Below are positions 43,963-52,893 of a DNA stretch of 64,000 nt, in pieces. How positions within the stretch are numbered: position 1 is the first letter of the stretch; the number at the start of each line of letters is the position of its first letter. The stretch covers positions 1 to 64,000 of the forward strand of contig JAETOO010000007.1 in NCBI GenBank assembly GCA_021771715.1, written 5' to 3'. This DNA comes from Oscillospiraceae bacterium (GTDB lineage Bacteria > Bacillota > Clostridia > Lachnospirales > Lachnospiraceae). The notes beneath the pieces are model-generated. The model made no database searches. It saw nothing but the letters and a program-made list of their open reading frames with translations, and was not told where the DNA came from. The translations under genes and the position numbers were made by a program.

Positions 43963-44336
43963 AAGCCCTCCTTCTCAAGCCGGGTCGTGATCTCATCCAG
44001 ATTCAGCGTGTGGTACCGGCGGTACAGCCGGATCGTCAGGGAAAGCATCAGCGCCGAGACAGACACCGACACGACGATGCCGGTCAGCACGAGGCCGGCC
44101 GGGATCGGATTGATGTACGCCTCCACACTCTGCACCCCGTCCACGACGATCGGCGCCTTGCGCCCCTCGATGTAGCCCTTCAGGGCAAGGAACAGGTACA
44201 TCGCCGTGTCCATGATATTCAGGCCGATGATCTTCTTGATCAGGTTCTGCTGCAGGAGCAGGTTGGAGAAGCCGATTCCGAAGAGGATCATCGCGATTGC
44301 TTCCTCGTAGTTCGTAATCAGGTTCGGGAAATTCAT
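43959..44336 (-). CDS. mrpC: MrpC/NuoK-like subunit
   Basis: This is a 125-residue protein with three membrane helices (GIGFSNLLLQQNLIKKIIGLNIM, then VLTGIVVSVSVSALMLSLTI near the end). The NuoK-like Glu near EEAIAMILFG is present. MrpC/MbhG links the D subunit to the small subunits. It overlaps mrpD by 4 nt and starts 1 nt after the MrpB-type gene. Confidence 0.88.
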   Translation of the reverse strand: MNFPNLITNYEEAIAMILFGIGFSNLLLQQNLIKKIIGLNIMDTAMYLFLALKGYIEGRKAPIVVDGVQSVEAYINPIPAGLVLTGIVVSVSVSALMLSLTIRLYRRYHTLNLDEITTRLEKEGL

Positions 44337-44337
44337 A

Positions 44338-45309
44338 TCAGTATCCTCCTTTCCGGAACATCACATAGAACGTGTACATCGTGCCCGCGACGACGATTCC
44401 GACACAGATATTCAAAAGCAGGATCAGGCCGCTCGAGAGAATCGCCCCCGGAGTGCCCAGTGGGATCACGCTGTGGATCTCGTTCGCCCCTGTGTAGAAG
44501 GAGTAGCTCTTCGCGAGCGCATAGCACGCCAGCGCGCCGAAGCTCATCCACTTGTACGTCTTCGCGGTGAAGAACCGCTCTGTCCTTGCAAAGCCGAACG
44601 CGTTCAGGTACAGGATCAGCCCCGCGCCGATCACCGCGCCGCCCGAGAAGCCGCCGCCCGGCCCCAGGTGTCCGCAGAGGATCACGTAGATCCCGAAGAT
44701 CACGATCAGCGGCACGAGAAATCTGGCCGAGGTCTGCAGGATCACGTCGTTCTTCGGCTCATGGCTGCGGTCGTCTGCCTGCAGCGATTCCATGCTGTTT
44801 CTTCCCTTCTTCTTGTCGATGCGCAGCAAAATCAGCACCGTGCAGGTCGCGATAAACAGCACATGCGACTCTCCCAGGGTATCGAACGCACGGTAGTCCA
44901 GAATCATACCGGTCACGATGTTGACCGCGCCGGTCTCCTGCAGTCCGCTCTCTATGTAGCGCTCGGGCACTTCATTGTTCACCGGATTGCTCGCCTGTCC
45001 GAACGGCGGCAGCCCGGAGACACCGGTCAGCAGTACCAGCACCAGGCTGATGCAGAAGATCACGGAAAATACCCGATAGATTTTCTTGAAAATGCGCAGC
45101 TCCGCGTTGTGCTCCTCGTCGAAGACCGTCTCGATCACGCGCTCCTTCTCCGCCTTGCGCTGCAGCGCGGATTCATGGGTCTCCTGGTACGGGCGCTGCG
45201 GCTTCATCTCCACCGTGTCGAGGAACGGATCCTTCGTCCCGTCGAGCCACTGCCTCAGGCGGAAGGAAAGCGTCTGCTCATACTCCTGTTCCGATTTTTT
45301 TCTGCTCAT
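44338..45309 (-). CDS. mrpB: Fused MbhE-MrpB (MnhB) subunit
   Basis: The protein has 323 residues in three parts. Residues 1-75 are a charged cytosolic head. Residues about 75-165 match the end of MrpA or MbhE: a helix, then TGMILDYRAFDTLGESHVLF and a second helix. Residues about 185-323 are a full MnhB domain (YVILCGHLGPGGGFSGGAVIGAGLIL and two further helices). MrpA normally carries the MbhE part, and MbhE and MbhF are separate in archaea, so this is a fusion. It overlaps the MbhD gene by 32 nt. GGAGGAG lies 7 nt upstream. Confidence 0.85.
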   Translation of the reverse strand: MSRKKSEQEYEQTLSFRLRQWLDGTKDPFLDTVEMKPQRPYQETHESALQRKAEKERVIETVFDEEHNAELRIFKKIYRVFSVIFCISLVLVLLTGVSGLPPFGQASNPVNNEVPERYIESGLQETGAVNIVTGMILDYRAFDTLGESHVLFIATCTVLILLRIDKKKGRNSMESLQADDRSHEPKNDVILQTSARFLVPLIVIFGIYVILCGHLGPGGGFSGGAVIGAGLILYLNAFGFARTERFFTAKTYKWMSFGALACYALAKSYSFYTGANEIHSVIPLGTPGAILSSGLILLLNICVGIVVAGTMYTFYVMFRKGGY

Positions 45310-45580
45310 CGGTACGCTCCTCCTCTCCCTCTGATTCGTCCTTCTTCATGATCGCGTGAATCTTTTTCAGCGTGATGAAGAACAGCACGCTCGTGATCCC
45401 GGCCCCGACCGCGGCCTCCGTGATCGCCAGGTCCGGCGACTCCAGCAGAATCCAGATCACCGACGCGACCAGGCTGTACGACATATAGATCAAAATCGAA
45501 TTTAACAGGTCCTTCGAGAGGCTGACCGACACGGCACAGACCACAAGAAACGCCAGCAAAATAAAACGAAACGCTTCCAT
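45278..45580 (-). CDS. MbhD-like (DUF4040) subunit
   Basis: This is a 100-residue protein with three helices and the motif SPDLAITEAAVGAGITSVLF, shared with MbhD and the C-terminal part of MrpA. A Lys/Glu-rich tail follows. In group 1 Mrp operons this part is joined to MrpA. In Mbh operons it is a separate gene as here. It starts 1 nt after mrpG and overlaps the next gene. Confidence 0.85.
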   Translation of the reverse strand: MEAFRFILLAFLVVCAVSVSLSKDLLNSILIYMSYSLVASVIWILLESPDLAITEAAVGAGITSVLFFITLKKIHAIMKKDESEGEEERTDEQKKIGTGV

Positions 45581-45581
45581 A

Positions 45582-45986
45582 TTATAATGCCTCCTGTTCT
45601 GCAGTTACATCCTGCGCCTCTACTTCTTTACTCTGCGCCAACTCCGCCTCGAGCTCCCGCAGATCGACGACGCGGTAGTGCTCCTCCTCGTCCTCGTTTG
45701 TCGTCACCTCCAGACGCGCGATCAGGTGCGACGACACCGGGGATGCGAACCAGAGGAAGACGATCACGAGCAGGAGCTTCGCCGAGATAAAGTTCACTCC
45801 GCTCATCACGATCAATCCGATCAGCGCAAACCCGATCCCAAGGGTGTCTCCCATCGCCGCCGCATGCATCCGGTTCAGCACATACTTGAAGCGGAACACG
45901 CCGATCATCTCCACGAGAAAGATCGCAAGCCCGGCGAGCAGCAGGCCGGCCCCGATCAGAAACTGCAGCCATTCAAACACCGCCAT
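45582..45986 (-). CDS. mrpG: MrpG/MnhG subunit
   Basis: This is a 134-residue protein with three helices (FLIGAGLLLAGLAIFLVEMIGVFRF onward) and the family stretch LNRMHAAAMGDTLGIGFALIGL. A soluble acidic tail of about 45 residues extends beyond the usual end. ATG 45986 follows GAGGAGGAG and overlaps the end of mrpF by 14 nt. MrpG is a small scaffold subunit of the complex. Confidence 0.9.
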   Translation of the reverse strand: MAVFEWLQFLIGAGLLLAGLAIFLVEMIGVFRFKYVLNRMHAAAMGDTLGIGFALIGLIVMSGVNFISAKLLLVIVFLWFASPVSSHLIARLEVTTNEDEEEHYRVVDLRELEAELAQSKEVEAQDVTAEQEAL

Positions 45987-46305
45987 GCTTTCTCTCCTCC
46001 TCTTCCTTCTTCTCGAGGTACACACCCATGTACACCTTCGTCAGCACGATGACCGCAAGGAAACTGATCATCGCGTAGATAATGCAGATATCCACGAGGT
46101 AGCCCTCTCCTATCATCACTGCGAGGATCGCGATGATCACCATAATCATCGTGCCCATCATATTGACCGCGACGATCCGGTCCGCAATTTTCGGCCCGAT
46201 GATCGCACGGATCAGGCAGAGCATCACCATCACCGCCAGAAAAATCAATGCGGCTACAAACAGTCCGTGATACGCCTGCGCAAGCCCCGGCACTCCACTT
46301 CCCAT
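45973..46305 (-). CDS. mrpF: MrpF/MnhF subunit
   Basis: This is a 110-residue protein with three helices and the marks IRAIIGPKIADRIVAVNMMGTM and DICIIYAMISFLAVIVL. MrpF in studied Mrp complexes is close to the sodium path. GGGAGGG lies 7 nt upstream of ATG 46305. It is 59 nt after mrpE, the widest gap in the operon. Confidence 0.9.
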   Translation of the reverse strand: MGSGVPGLAQAYHGLFVAALIFLAVMVMLCLIRAIIGPKIADRIVAVNMMGTMIMVIIAILAVMIGEGYLVDICIIYAMISFLAVIVLTKVYMGVYLEKKEEEERKHGGV

Positions 46306-46364
46306 GTCAGCACCCTCCCTCTCTACTTTTTACACGTTCCATTTTCATGACAACATCCTCTCTC

Positions 46365-46823
46365 CTACAGCTCCATGCCCCTTAGCAGCTCGACAAAGAC
46401 CGACTGGTCGATCCCCTCCGCGAGACTCTCATCGAGGCAGTGCACCGTGTACTCCGGCCCCTCCAGCGTCACCGTGATCGTCCCGGGGGTCAGCGTGATC
46501 GCATCCGCCAGAAACGCCTGGCCCGCAGGAGAGTTCATATCCGCCCGGAACCGCACAATCGTCGGCCGGAGCTCCTCGCGCTCAGAAAGGATCATATGGA
46601 TCACGGCGAAGTTCGCCTTGACAATCTCGCTCACGAGTGTGTATGCATAATGGCCGATCTGAAGCACGCGCCGAAACAGCCGCTTCTCCTGTTCGATGCT
46701 GTAATCCAGAAACTTACAGGTGAACCAGAACATCACTGCGGCGATTACGACTCCGAACGCGCAGATTTCCAGGGTGAACGCCCCGTTGAAGATGACCCAC
46801 AGAGCAAAATACAGCAGATACAT
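46365..46823 (-). CDS. mrpE: MrpE/MnhE subunit, first gene of the operon
   Basis: This is a 152-residue protein with two N-terminal helices (YLLYFALWVIFNGAFTLEICAFGVVIAAVMFW broken at the turn) and a cytosolic end with TLTPGTITVTLEG and VHCLDESLAEGID, both typical of MnhE. ATG 46823 follows GGAGGG by about 6 nt. It starts a ten-gene run that reads mrpE-F-G-mbhD-mbhE/mrpB-mrpC-mrpD and three more D-like genes. The gap of about 185 bp to the divergent protease gene must hold the operon promoter. Confidence 0.9.
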   Translation of the reverse strand: MYLLYFALWVIFNGAFTLEICAFGVVIAAVMFWFTCKFLDYSIEQEKRLFRRVLQIGHYAYTLVSEIVKANFAVIHMILSEREELRPTIVRFRADMNSPAGQAFLADAITLTPGTITVTLEGPEYTVHCLDESLAEGIDQSVFVELLRGMEL

Positions 46824-47008
46824 GGACTTCCCTCCCCATTTCTGATAGAATAGACTGCGGGATGGCCGCAAAAAGACGCGTCCATCTCGCTTTATCCGAC
46901 CTATTTTAACTCATTCTTTTCAAATAGTCCAGCATGGATTTTTCCGGTTCCGCTGACCCGGATTCGACGCCTGGCTGAATGGGAACTGTGCAAAAAGGAG
47001 AGCAAGAT

Positions 47009-47680
47009 ATGAGAAATGGAATCACGATCATCGCCGGTCTTTTCTGGGTTTTGACCTGGTTTGGCTTTATGCTTTTGTATACCTTTCTCGATGTCGCGGT
47101 GTGGAGAAAGCTCACGCCTGCGAGTGCAAAGTATCTGAATCTGGTTTCGATTGTTGTGTGTATGGCGGCTTTCCTGCATTTGCTGCGGGCTAAGACCGGT
47201 TTTGAGCCCCATTTCTCTCAGGGAATTTCATTTCAGAACTTATTGTTGGCCGCCGGCTGTGCGCTCGCCCTCTATCTTCTCCTGGATCGGGGCATAGACC
47301 CTCTGTTTGAGAAAATTTTTCCGGCGAGTGAGGACACCTATCAGGAGACGCTTCAAACGCTTAGCAAGGCCCCCATTGTCAGCCTGCTCCATGTCTGCCT
47401 CCTTGCACCAGTGATAGAAGAGCTTTTGATGAGAGGTTTTTTGCTTGGCGGATTGTCCGCAACATACGGGACAGGAATCGCACTGGCGCTGTCCTCATTC
47501 CTGTTTGCATTGCTCCATTTTAATATGGTACAGACTCTTTCCGCGCTGATCTGCAGTGCTGTGCTTGGCATGCTCTACCTGCACACCGGATCCATCGTCT
47601 GCTGCATCGCCGCCCATATGGGCTATAATCTGATCTCTTATCTCACGACAATTCTGCCCTTGTTTCACGCAGGATCGTGA
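47009..47680 (+). CDS. CPBP-family intramembrane protease (CAAX type)
   Basis: This is a 223-residue membrane protein with about seven helices. The conserved motifs of the ABI/CPBP family are present: EELLMRGFLLGG (EExxxR), FALLHFN and CIAAHMGYN. Bacterial members process or guard against secreted peptides, but few have known substrates. AAAGGAG lies 8 nt before ATG 47009. It is divergent from the Mrp operon and stands alone on the plus strand. Confidence 0.88.
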   Translation: MRNGITIIAGLFWVLTWFGFMLLYTFLDVAVWRKLTPASAKYLNLVSIVVCMAAFLHLLRAKTGFEPHFSQGISFQNLLLAAGCALALYLLLDRGIDPLFEKIFPASEDTYQETLQTLSKAPIVSLLHVCLLAPVIEELLMRGFLLGGLSATYGTGIALALSSFLFALLHFNMVQTLSALICSAVLGMLYLHTGSIVCCIAAHMGYNLISYLTTILPLFHAGS

Positions 47681-47811
47681 TCGAATCAACGGTGCTTCTC
47701 TCCTATTACCGCCCGATTTATCCGCCCAGGGGCGATGCGCAGGCAAGTGGCCCCGTATAGGTTCTTTGCGATAACAATACCAGGCATACCGCCTGTCTAG
47801 TCTATGAAGTG

Positions 47812-49092
47812 TCAGAACGCGCCTTCGAGGTACGATCCTCCCTGGTAAATCATCCAGGAGAAGGACAGGCCGCACGACAAGTGCCACAGAAACAGCACAG
47901 ACGCCAGAAGCAGGTACAGCGCCCTGCCCCGCTCCCGCCAGGTGGCGGTCCGAAGGAAACGCAGCCAAGAGCCCGGGACGGTAATACCGGCGGCCTTGCA
48001 GCGGCCGATGTAAGCGCGCAGCTCGCGGTAGAGGCGGCAGGCGCAGACGGCGAAGACCAGGAACACGCAGTAGCTGTAGCCCCAGGAGAGATTGCCGTGG
48101 GTGCGGCGCGGGCCGTCCTCGGAGAGCATGAGATACTCCAGAAGGCCGGTCAGCCAGATCAGCCAGGTGGCGCGGTAGATCCGGTCCCTCCCGAGCTCCC
48201 GCCAGGTGCCCGCGAGGATCACGAGCGGAAAGGCCACAGACTGAATCAGCGCTGCGACCGGGTGACGGTTCCAGTGCAGGAGGCCGTAGGGCAGCGCAAC
48301 AATGATCGAGGCGCCGCTGTTCTCCCCGTCAAAGAGCACCTTCGCCTCGAAGACTACCACAACCAGGGAGATCAGCACCGGAATCCCGAAGAGCACCTGT
48401 CTGCCGAAGGTCCTCCCCCTGTCCGCGATGCAATCCGCCAGGAGCAGGATCGCCATCGCCGGGGCAAAGCAGAGAATAAAATTCGGCTTCATCAGATTGA
48501 CGAGGATCAGTGCCGCCGTGAACAGCACCCACTCGCAGACGCGCAGTCCGCCGCGATACCGCTCCTGATAGCGGTAATACAGCAGCAGCACAATCGTCCC
48601 CGCAAGCTTCATGCCCAGGTACGTCGAATTGTGCCAGACTGTGCCGGACTGCATCCCCATGTAGTGAAACGGATTGAGGGAGGGCAGATAGATCGGCATG
48701 GTGAACGTGCACGCGAATGCAATCAGATGCAGAACTGCCGCATTCCCCTCCGGCATCAGCCGGACGAGCAATCGCCAGGTGACGAAAATCACCCCGAGCG
48801 TCACCAGCGCCAGGACGACGGCGATCGGCTTCTGATTCAGCCTCAGCGTGCCGCGCAGCAAGCCGAACGTCCGCTCCATCAGGCTGTAAGCCGTGTGGTT
48901 CACGCCCTCCGAGATATGCGCCGGCAGATCCGAGTCATAAAAGCCAAGGCGTCCCGGGTAGTGAATCGCCTGCCGCAAATACACCCGGTAAAACAGCGCG
49001 CCCAGCACCGCATAGGCCGCCGCAAAACATCCGTCCATCACATACGTTCTTCTGATTCTCCTGTCTGTTCCGTTTCCCTGTTCCACTTTCAT
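47812..49092 (-). CDS. Polytopic membrane protein, GT-C glycosyltransferase-like
   Basis: This is a 426-residue protein with about 10 hydrophobic helices. After the first helix comes an outer loop with an acidic FYDSDLPAHISEGV. Membrane glycosyltransferases of the GT-C type often have such an Asp pair in this loop, so a transfer of sugar from a lipid carrier is possible. I cannot name a family. The start is uncertain: ATG 49092 is chosen over GTG 49101, and neither has a good ribosome site. It is flanked by short gaps and looks like a single-gene unit. Confidence 0.7.
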   Translation of the reverse strand: MKVEQGNGTDRRIRRTYVMDGCFAAAYAVLGALFYRVYLRQAIHYPGRLGFYDSDLPAHISEGVNHTAYSLMERTFGLLRGTLRLNQKPIAVVLALVTLGVIFVTWRLLVRLMPEGNAAVLHLIAFACTFTMPIYLPSLNPFHYMGMQSGTVWHNSTYLGMKLAGTIVLLLYYRYQERYRGGLRVCEWVLFTAALILVNLMKPNFILCFAPAMAILLLADCIADRGRTFGRQVLFGIPVLISLVVVVFEAKVLFDGENSGASIIVALPYGLLHWNRHPVAALIQSVAFPLVILAGTWRELGRDRIYRATWLIWLTGLLEYLMLSEDGPRRTHGNLSWGYSYCVFLVFAVCACRLYRELRAYIGRCKAAGITVPGSWLRFLRTATWRERGRALYLLLASVLFLWHLSCGLSFSWMIYQGGSYLEGAF

Positions 49093-49286
49093 CCCACACA
49101 CTTTCTGTATCCTGCCCCTGCCTGCTCACTTCTGCTCTGCCGTCAGTTTTCTCTTATCCCTGCATATTCCCCGTCAATCTGTCTCCCGACAAACCTCTGC
49201 AGCGATCCCTGGCAGCCTCTATCCGGAAAATTCCCGGAGTTTCTCCCTTGTCCGATCCTGCCCTATCCTATCCTGCCCGGCGCTTC

Positions 49287-50612
49287 CTACCGCCCGACCA
49301 GCGCGCCGTACAGCGCCCGGATGGCCCGCTCGAAGTCCTCATTTTTCACGCCGATCGTGCAGTTTACCTCATTCGACCCCATGTCGATCATCTTGATGTT
49401 CACGTTCGCCACGCCAAGGCAGGTAAAGAAGGTCGCCGCGATACCGCTGACCGAGCGCATGCCCTTTCCGACGACCGTGACGAGCGCCAGATCGCGGTCC
49501 ACCTCGATCTTGTCGGGGGCCAGATGGCGGCGCAGCGACTCCGTGATCGCGTCCTCCTTCTCCTCGTACTCCTCCTTAGGGAGGATCACGCTGACCGTGT
49601 CGATTCCGGACGGGATGTGCTCAAACGAGATCGCATTTTCCTCAAACGCTTCCAGCAGCTTTTTGACGAAGCCCGGCTGCGAATTCATGCAGTTCTTCGC
49701 GATGCTGACCGCCGCAAAATGCTTCCGCCCCGCGATGCCGGTGATCGGCACCTCGTCCTCCTCGCGCAGCTTCCGGCAGATCAGCGTGCCGGAGGCCTCC
49801 GGGTGGTTCGTGTCGCGGATATGGATCGAGATTCCCTCCCGGCGCACCGGGTACACGGCCTCCTCGTGCAGGACTGTCGCCCCGCGGTAGGCCAGCTCCC
49901 GCAGCTCGCCGAACGTCATCGCGTCGATCTTCCTCGGGTGGTCGATGATCGCCGGATCGGCCAGCAGAAAGCCGGAGACATCCGTCCAGTTCTCGTAGAG
50001 ATCCGCATGCACGGCACGCGCCACCAGCGCGCCGCTCACATCCGAGCCGCCGCGCGAAAACGTGTGAATGTTCCCCGCGTCGTCCGCCCCGTAAAAGCCG
50101 GGAATCACAGCGCGCTCCACCGTCTCCAGCTTCTTTTTCAAAAAGAAATTCGTCCGCTCCTCCTCGAAAATCCCGTCCTTGTCGAACCGTATGACCTCCG
50201 CCGCGTCGACAAACGCGTACCCCAGAAAGTCCGCGAGCAGAATCCCGTTCAGATACTCCCCGCGCGAGGCCGCGTAGGCCTCCCCCGCCTGTCCGAGAAA
50301 CGCCTGCTCCATCTTCGCAAACTCCGCATCCAGCGTCACCGAGAGCCCCAGCTCGTCGATAATCTCCTGGTATCTCCTGCGGATCGCCGCAAAGGTCGGC
50401 CGGTACTCCCCGCCCGACGATGCTTCGCGGTAGCAGCGGTACAGAAGATCCGTCACCTTCTCATCGTCCCCGCCGCGCTTTCCCGGCGCCGACGGCACCA
50501 CATACCTGCGCGCCGGGTCCGATTCTATGATTGATTTCACCTTCCGAAACTGCTCTGCGTCCGCCAGCGAACTCCCGCCGAACTTTGCCACCTTTATCTG
50601 CCTGTCTTCCAT
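49287..50612 (-). CDS. lysC: Aspartate kinase
   Basis: The enzyme phosphorylates aspartate, the first step to lysine, threonine and methionine. The 441-residue protein has the N-terminal kinase motif KVAKFGGSSLADAEQFRKV, the SGGSDVSGAL-like active site (RGGSDVSGALVA), and two ACT domains at the end (HIPSGIDTVSVILP and LALVTVVGKGMRS). ATG 50612 follows AGGAG and AAGGA. The frame is open to 50735 but upstream codons have no support. Binding of lysine or threonine to the ACT domains is expected. No lysine riboswitch was recognised upstream. Confidence 0.95.
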   Translation of the reverse strand: MEDRQIKVAKFGGSSLADAEQFRKVKSIIESDPARRYVVPSAPGKRGGDDEKVTDLLYRCYREASSGGEYRPTFAAIRRRYQEIIDELGLSVTLDAEFAKMEQAFLGQAGEAYAASRGEYLNGILLADFLGYAFVDAAEVIRFDKDGIFEEERTNFFLKKKLETVERAVIPGFYGADDAGNIHTFSRGGSDVSGALVARAVHADLYENWTDVSGFLLADPAIIDHPRKIDAMTFGELRELAYRGATVLHEEAVYPVRREGISIHIRDTNHPEASGTLICRKLREEDEVPITGIAGRKHFAAVSIAKNCMNSQPGFVKKLLEAFEENAISFEHIPSGIDTVSVILPKEEYEEKEDAITESLRRHLAPDKIEVDRDLALVTVVGKGMRSVSGIAATFFTCLGVANVNIKMIDMGSNEVNCTIGVKNEDFERAIRALYGALVGR

Positions 50613-50774
50613 TCCTTTTCTCCTGTTAATCTGCAGCCGGTTCTCTCCGGCCCCAGTATCCTCCACTTCTCCAATTACTGCGATGCCCCCGCGCATTCCC
50701 TTCCCTCTGACCCTCGTCCGACAATACGCGTCCATACCAGCACTGCCTTCCCACTGCGGCCCCCATTATGGCTG

Positions 50775-51350
50775 TTATTCCTGTGTCGTCTCTGTCATCC
50801 CCGCCTTGCGCCGCGAGTCTTCGCGCACCGTCTCCCTGAGGTGGTCCATGTACGCGCAGAACGCGCACTCCTTGGTCCCGTACGTCATCTGCAGGTCATA
50901 CTCGAGCGGCAGCCACGTCGCCAGATCCGCCTCGTTGTGCTGGATCAGCGCCTCGAGCTTGTCGAGTGCCTTGTACAGCTTCGCCTCCGGCGTCTTCCGC
51001 TCCTCCATCTCCGCCCACAGCGCCCGGATCTCCCCGCAGTACGGCTCCGGCAGGCTCGCGAACAATCCCTGCACCGCGTCGTTCTCCGTCTCCTCGTCCT
51101 GCCGCGTCTTCTCGAACGCCGGGATATCGCCCGTCACAGCCTCCCCGAGGTCGTGGATCAGACACATCCGGATCACCTTGTCGATATCAGTATCCGGAAA
51201 CGCATCCTTCATCAAATACGCCATCAGCGCCAACCTCCAGCTGTGCTCCGCGACACTCTCATGCCGCCCCGAGGAGGTCCAGGAATGGCGGGTATTGCAT
51301 TTGAGCTTTTCCGCCTTGCCAAGGAACTCAAGTAACGCTCTGTCTTCCAT
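50775..51350 (-). CDS. HD-domain phosphohydrolase (YfbR-like)
   Basis: This is a cytosolic metal-dependent phosphohydrolase of 191 residues. HD-fold marks are RHSWTSSGRHESVAEHSWRLALMAYL and MCLIHDLGEAVTGDIPAF, with the His...His-Asp...Asp set intact. Members act as 5'-nucleotidases on deoxynucleotides. GGAG lies 6 nt upstream of ATG 51350. It precedes lysC by 162 nt on the same strand. Confidence 0.88.
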   Translation of the reverse strand: MEDRALLEFLGKAEKLKCNTRHSWTSSGRHESVAEHSWRLALMAYLMKDAFPDTDIDKVIRMCLIHDLGEAVTGDIPAFEKTRQDEETENDAVQGLFASLPEPYCGEIRALWAEMEERKTPEAKLYKALDKLEALIQHNEADLATWLPLEYDLQMTYGTKECAFCAYMDHLRETVREDSRRKAGMTETTQE

Positions 51351-51458
51351 CGTCGTCTCCTTTTCCGATTCACAGTATTCTCACATTTCAACATCTCATT
51401 CTATCATCACAGCGTGCAGAAAGCAATTCCTAAGTCGAAATTGGGCACAACCTGACGC

Positions 51459-51500
51459 AAAAAAATCCCCGCCCAGGCGACAGCCTGCCGCCGGGCGGGA
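51459..51500 (-). terminator. Terminator of the alcohol dehydrogenase gene
   Basis: TCCCCGCCCAGGCG and CGCCGGGCGGGA form a GC-rich stem (51466-51500), and seven or more Ts follow on the minus strand (51459-51465). It lies about 50 nt past the stop at 51552. Confidence 0.9.
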
Positions 51501-51551
51501 ACCGATTCTGCTCATGACATTTTTACAGCCGACCGTCCGCCGGCTGTGCGG

Positions 51552-52733
51552 CTACTCTCCGTAGCACATTTCGAGGATCCGTATCACACTCTCATATGTG
51601 ACCTGTCTCGGATTCACGATCACGGCACCGTCGTTCAGCGCGACTCCCGCGACCTCCGGGAACTTCGCCGGATCCACCCCGGCCTCCTTCAGCGTGAGCG
51701 GCAGCCCGGTCAGCTGGTGCAGCCGCCGCCTCAGCCGCAGCACCTCCGTGATCGCTCGGTCCGCGCGCTTCTCCTTCGGCGTCTGTACATAGACCTCCGG
51801 GCCTGCCAGATACAGCAGAAGTCCGGCGTATTCCTCCCTGCAGACCTTCCGGTTGAAGATCATCCCCGCAGGCAGCAGAATGTTCATCGCGTCCCCGTGC
51901 GCGATATGGCAGACACCGCCGAGTGCGTGTCCGACCGCGTGCACCACGCCGACCATGCTGTTCGAGAACGCCGCTCCCGCAAGGAAGCTCGCATTCGCCA
52001 TCGCAAGGCGCGCTTTTCGCGAGCGCCCGCAGCAGACCGCTTTCATCAGGTTCCCGCGCACCAGCTCAATCGCAGCCACCGCGTAAGCATCGCTCAGCGG
52101 ATTCTTCTGCATGCAGCTGTAGGCCTCAATCGCATGGCACAGCGTGTCCATCCCGGTCGACGCCGTGATGCGCGGCGGCAGCGTCTGGGTCATGCGCGCA
52201 TCCAGGATCGCGACATCCGGCATCAGCTGCTGGGAAATGTACTCCATCTTGATGTTCCGCTCCGTGTTCCGGATCACGGCGACCGCCGTCGCCTCGCTGC
52301 CCGTCCCGGCCGTCGTCGGAATCGCGAGAAACGGTATGTGCTCCCCCTGCGGCAAACATTCACAGCCCATCAGATCCAGGAGATTATCACTTCCCTGCCC
52401 GATCAGCAGCCGGACACCCTTCGCCGTGTCGAGCACACTGCCCCCGCCCAGCGCGACGATCCCATCGCAGCCGTAGTCCCGGTACTCCTGCGCGATCCGG
52501 TTCACCACCTCAACGCTGCTGTCGCGCGGGATATCCGTAAAAATCCGCCCGATCTTCCGGTCTCCGAGCGCCTGCAGCACGACGCGCAGCGTGCCGATCT
52601 TCTCCAGCACCGCGTCGCTCAGGATCATCGGGTGCTGCACTCCCAAAATCTGCAGCTCATACGCCAGGTTGTCCACCGCACCCTTTCCGGAGCACAGCTT
52701 TGTCGGATTCGTAAATTCAAAATATGGTGTCAT
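51552..52733 (-). CDS. Iron-containing alcohol dehydrogenase
   Basis: This is an NAD(P)-dependent group III alcohol dehydrogenase of 393 residues. The nucleotide site is IVALGGGSVLDTAKGV. Metal ligands lie in the GMDTLCHAIEAY and SNSMVGVVHAVGHALGG/IAHGDAMNILLP stretches, all intact. The start ATG 52733 begins MTPYFEFTNPTKLCSGKG, the usual N-terminus. The frame is open to 52832, but that region carries a repeated TTGCCGTCTCTGTCCGG and no site. The substrate cannot be told. It lies downstream of a MarR regulator and a small protein on the same strand. Confidence 0.92.
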   Translation of the reverse strand: MTPYFEFTNPTKLCSGKGAVDNLAYELQILGVQHPMILSDAVLEKIGTLRVVLQALGDRKIGRIFTDIPRDSSVEVVNRIAQEYRDYGCDGIVALGGGSVLDTAKGVRLLIGQGSDNLLDLMGCECLPQGEHIPFLAIPTTAGTGSEATAVAVIRNTERNIKMEYISQQLMPDVAILDARMTQTLPPRITASTGMDTLCHAIEAYSCMQKNPLSDAYAVAAIELVRGNLMKAVCCGRSRKARLAMANASFLAGAAFSNSMVGVVHAVGHALGGVCHIAHGDAMNILLPAGMIFNRKVCREEYAGLLLYLAGPEVYVQTPKEKRADRAITEVLRLRRRLHQLTGLPLTLKEAGVDPAKFPEVAGVALNDGAVIVNPRQVTYESVIRILEMCYGE

Positions 52734-52893
52734 CTGTCTTCCATCTCCATTTCCCGCGGCCCTGCCGCAGCCGCTTTCTTTGCCGTCTCTGTCCGGCTGC
52801 AGCCACTTTTCTTGCCGTCTCTGTCCGGCCACGCCTGCGCTATCCTTCTCACCGCTTTTTCCTTGTCTTTTCTCACTGCTTCTGTATGGTCCG

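Noticed and set aside
37094-46823. Ech/Mbh hydrogenase operon
   Set aside because: No NiFe large subunit (paired CxxC motifs), small subunit or ferredoxin-like subunit is present. Only the membrane arm is encoded.
50613-50774. Lysine riboswitch before aspartate kinase
   Set aside because: The gap is only 162 nt and I saw none of the conserved junction sequences or a terminator hairpin.
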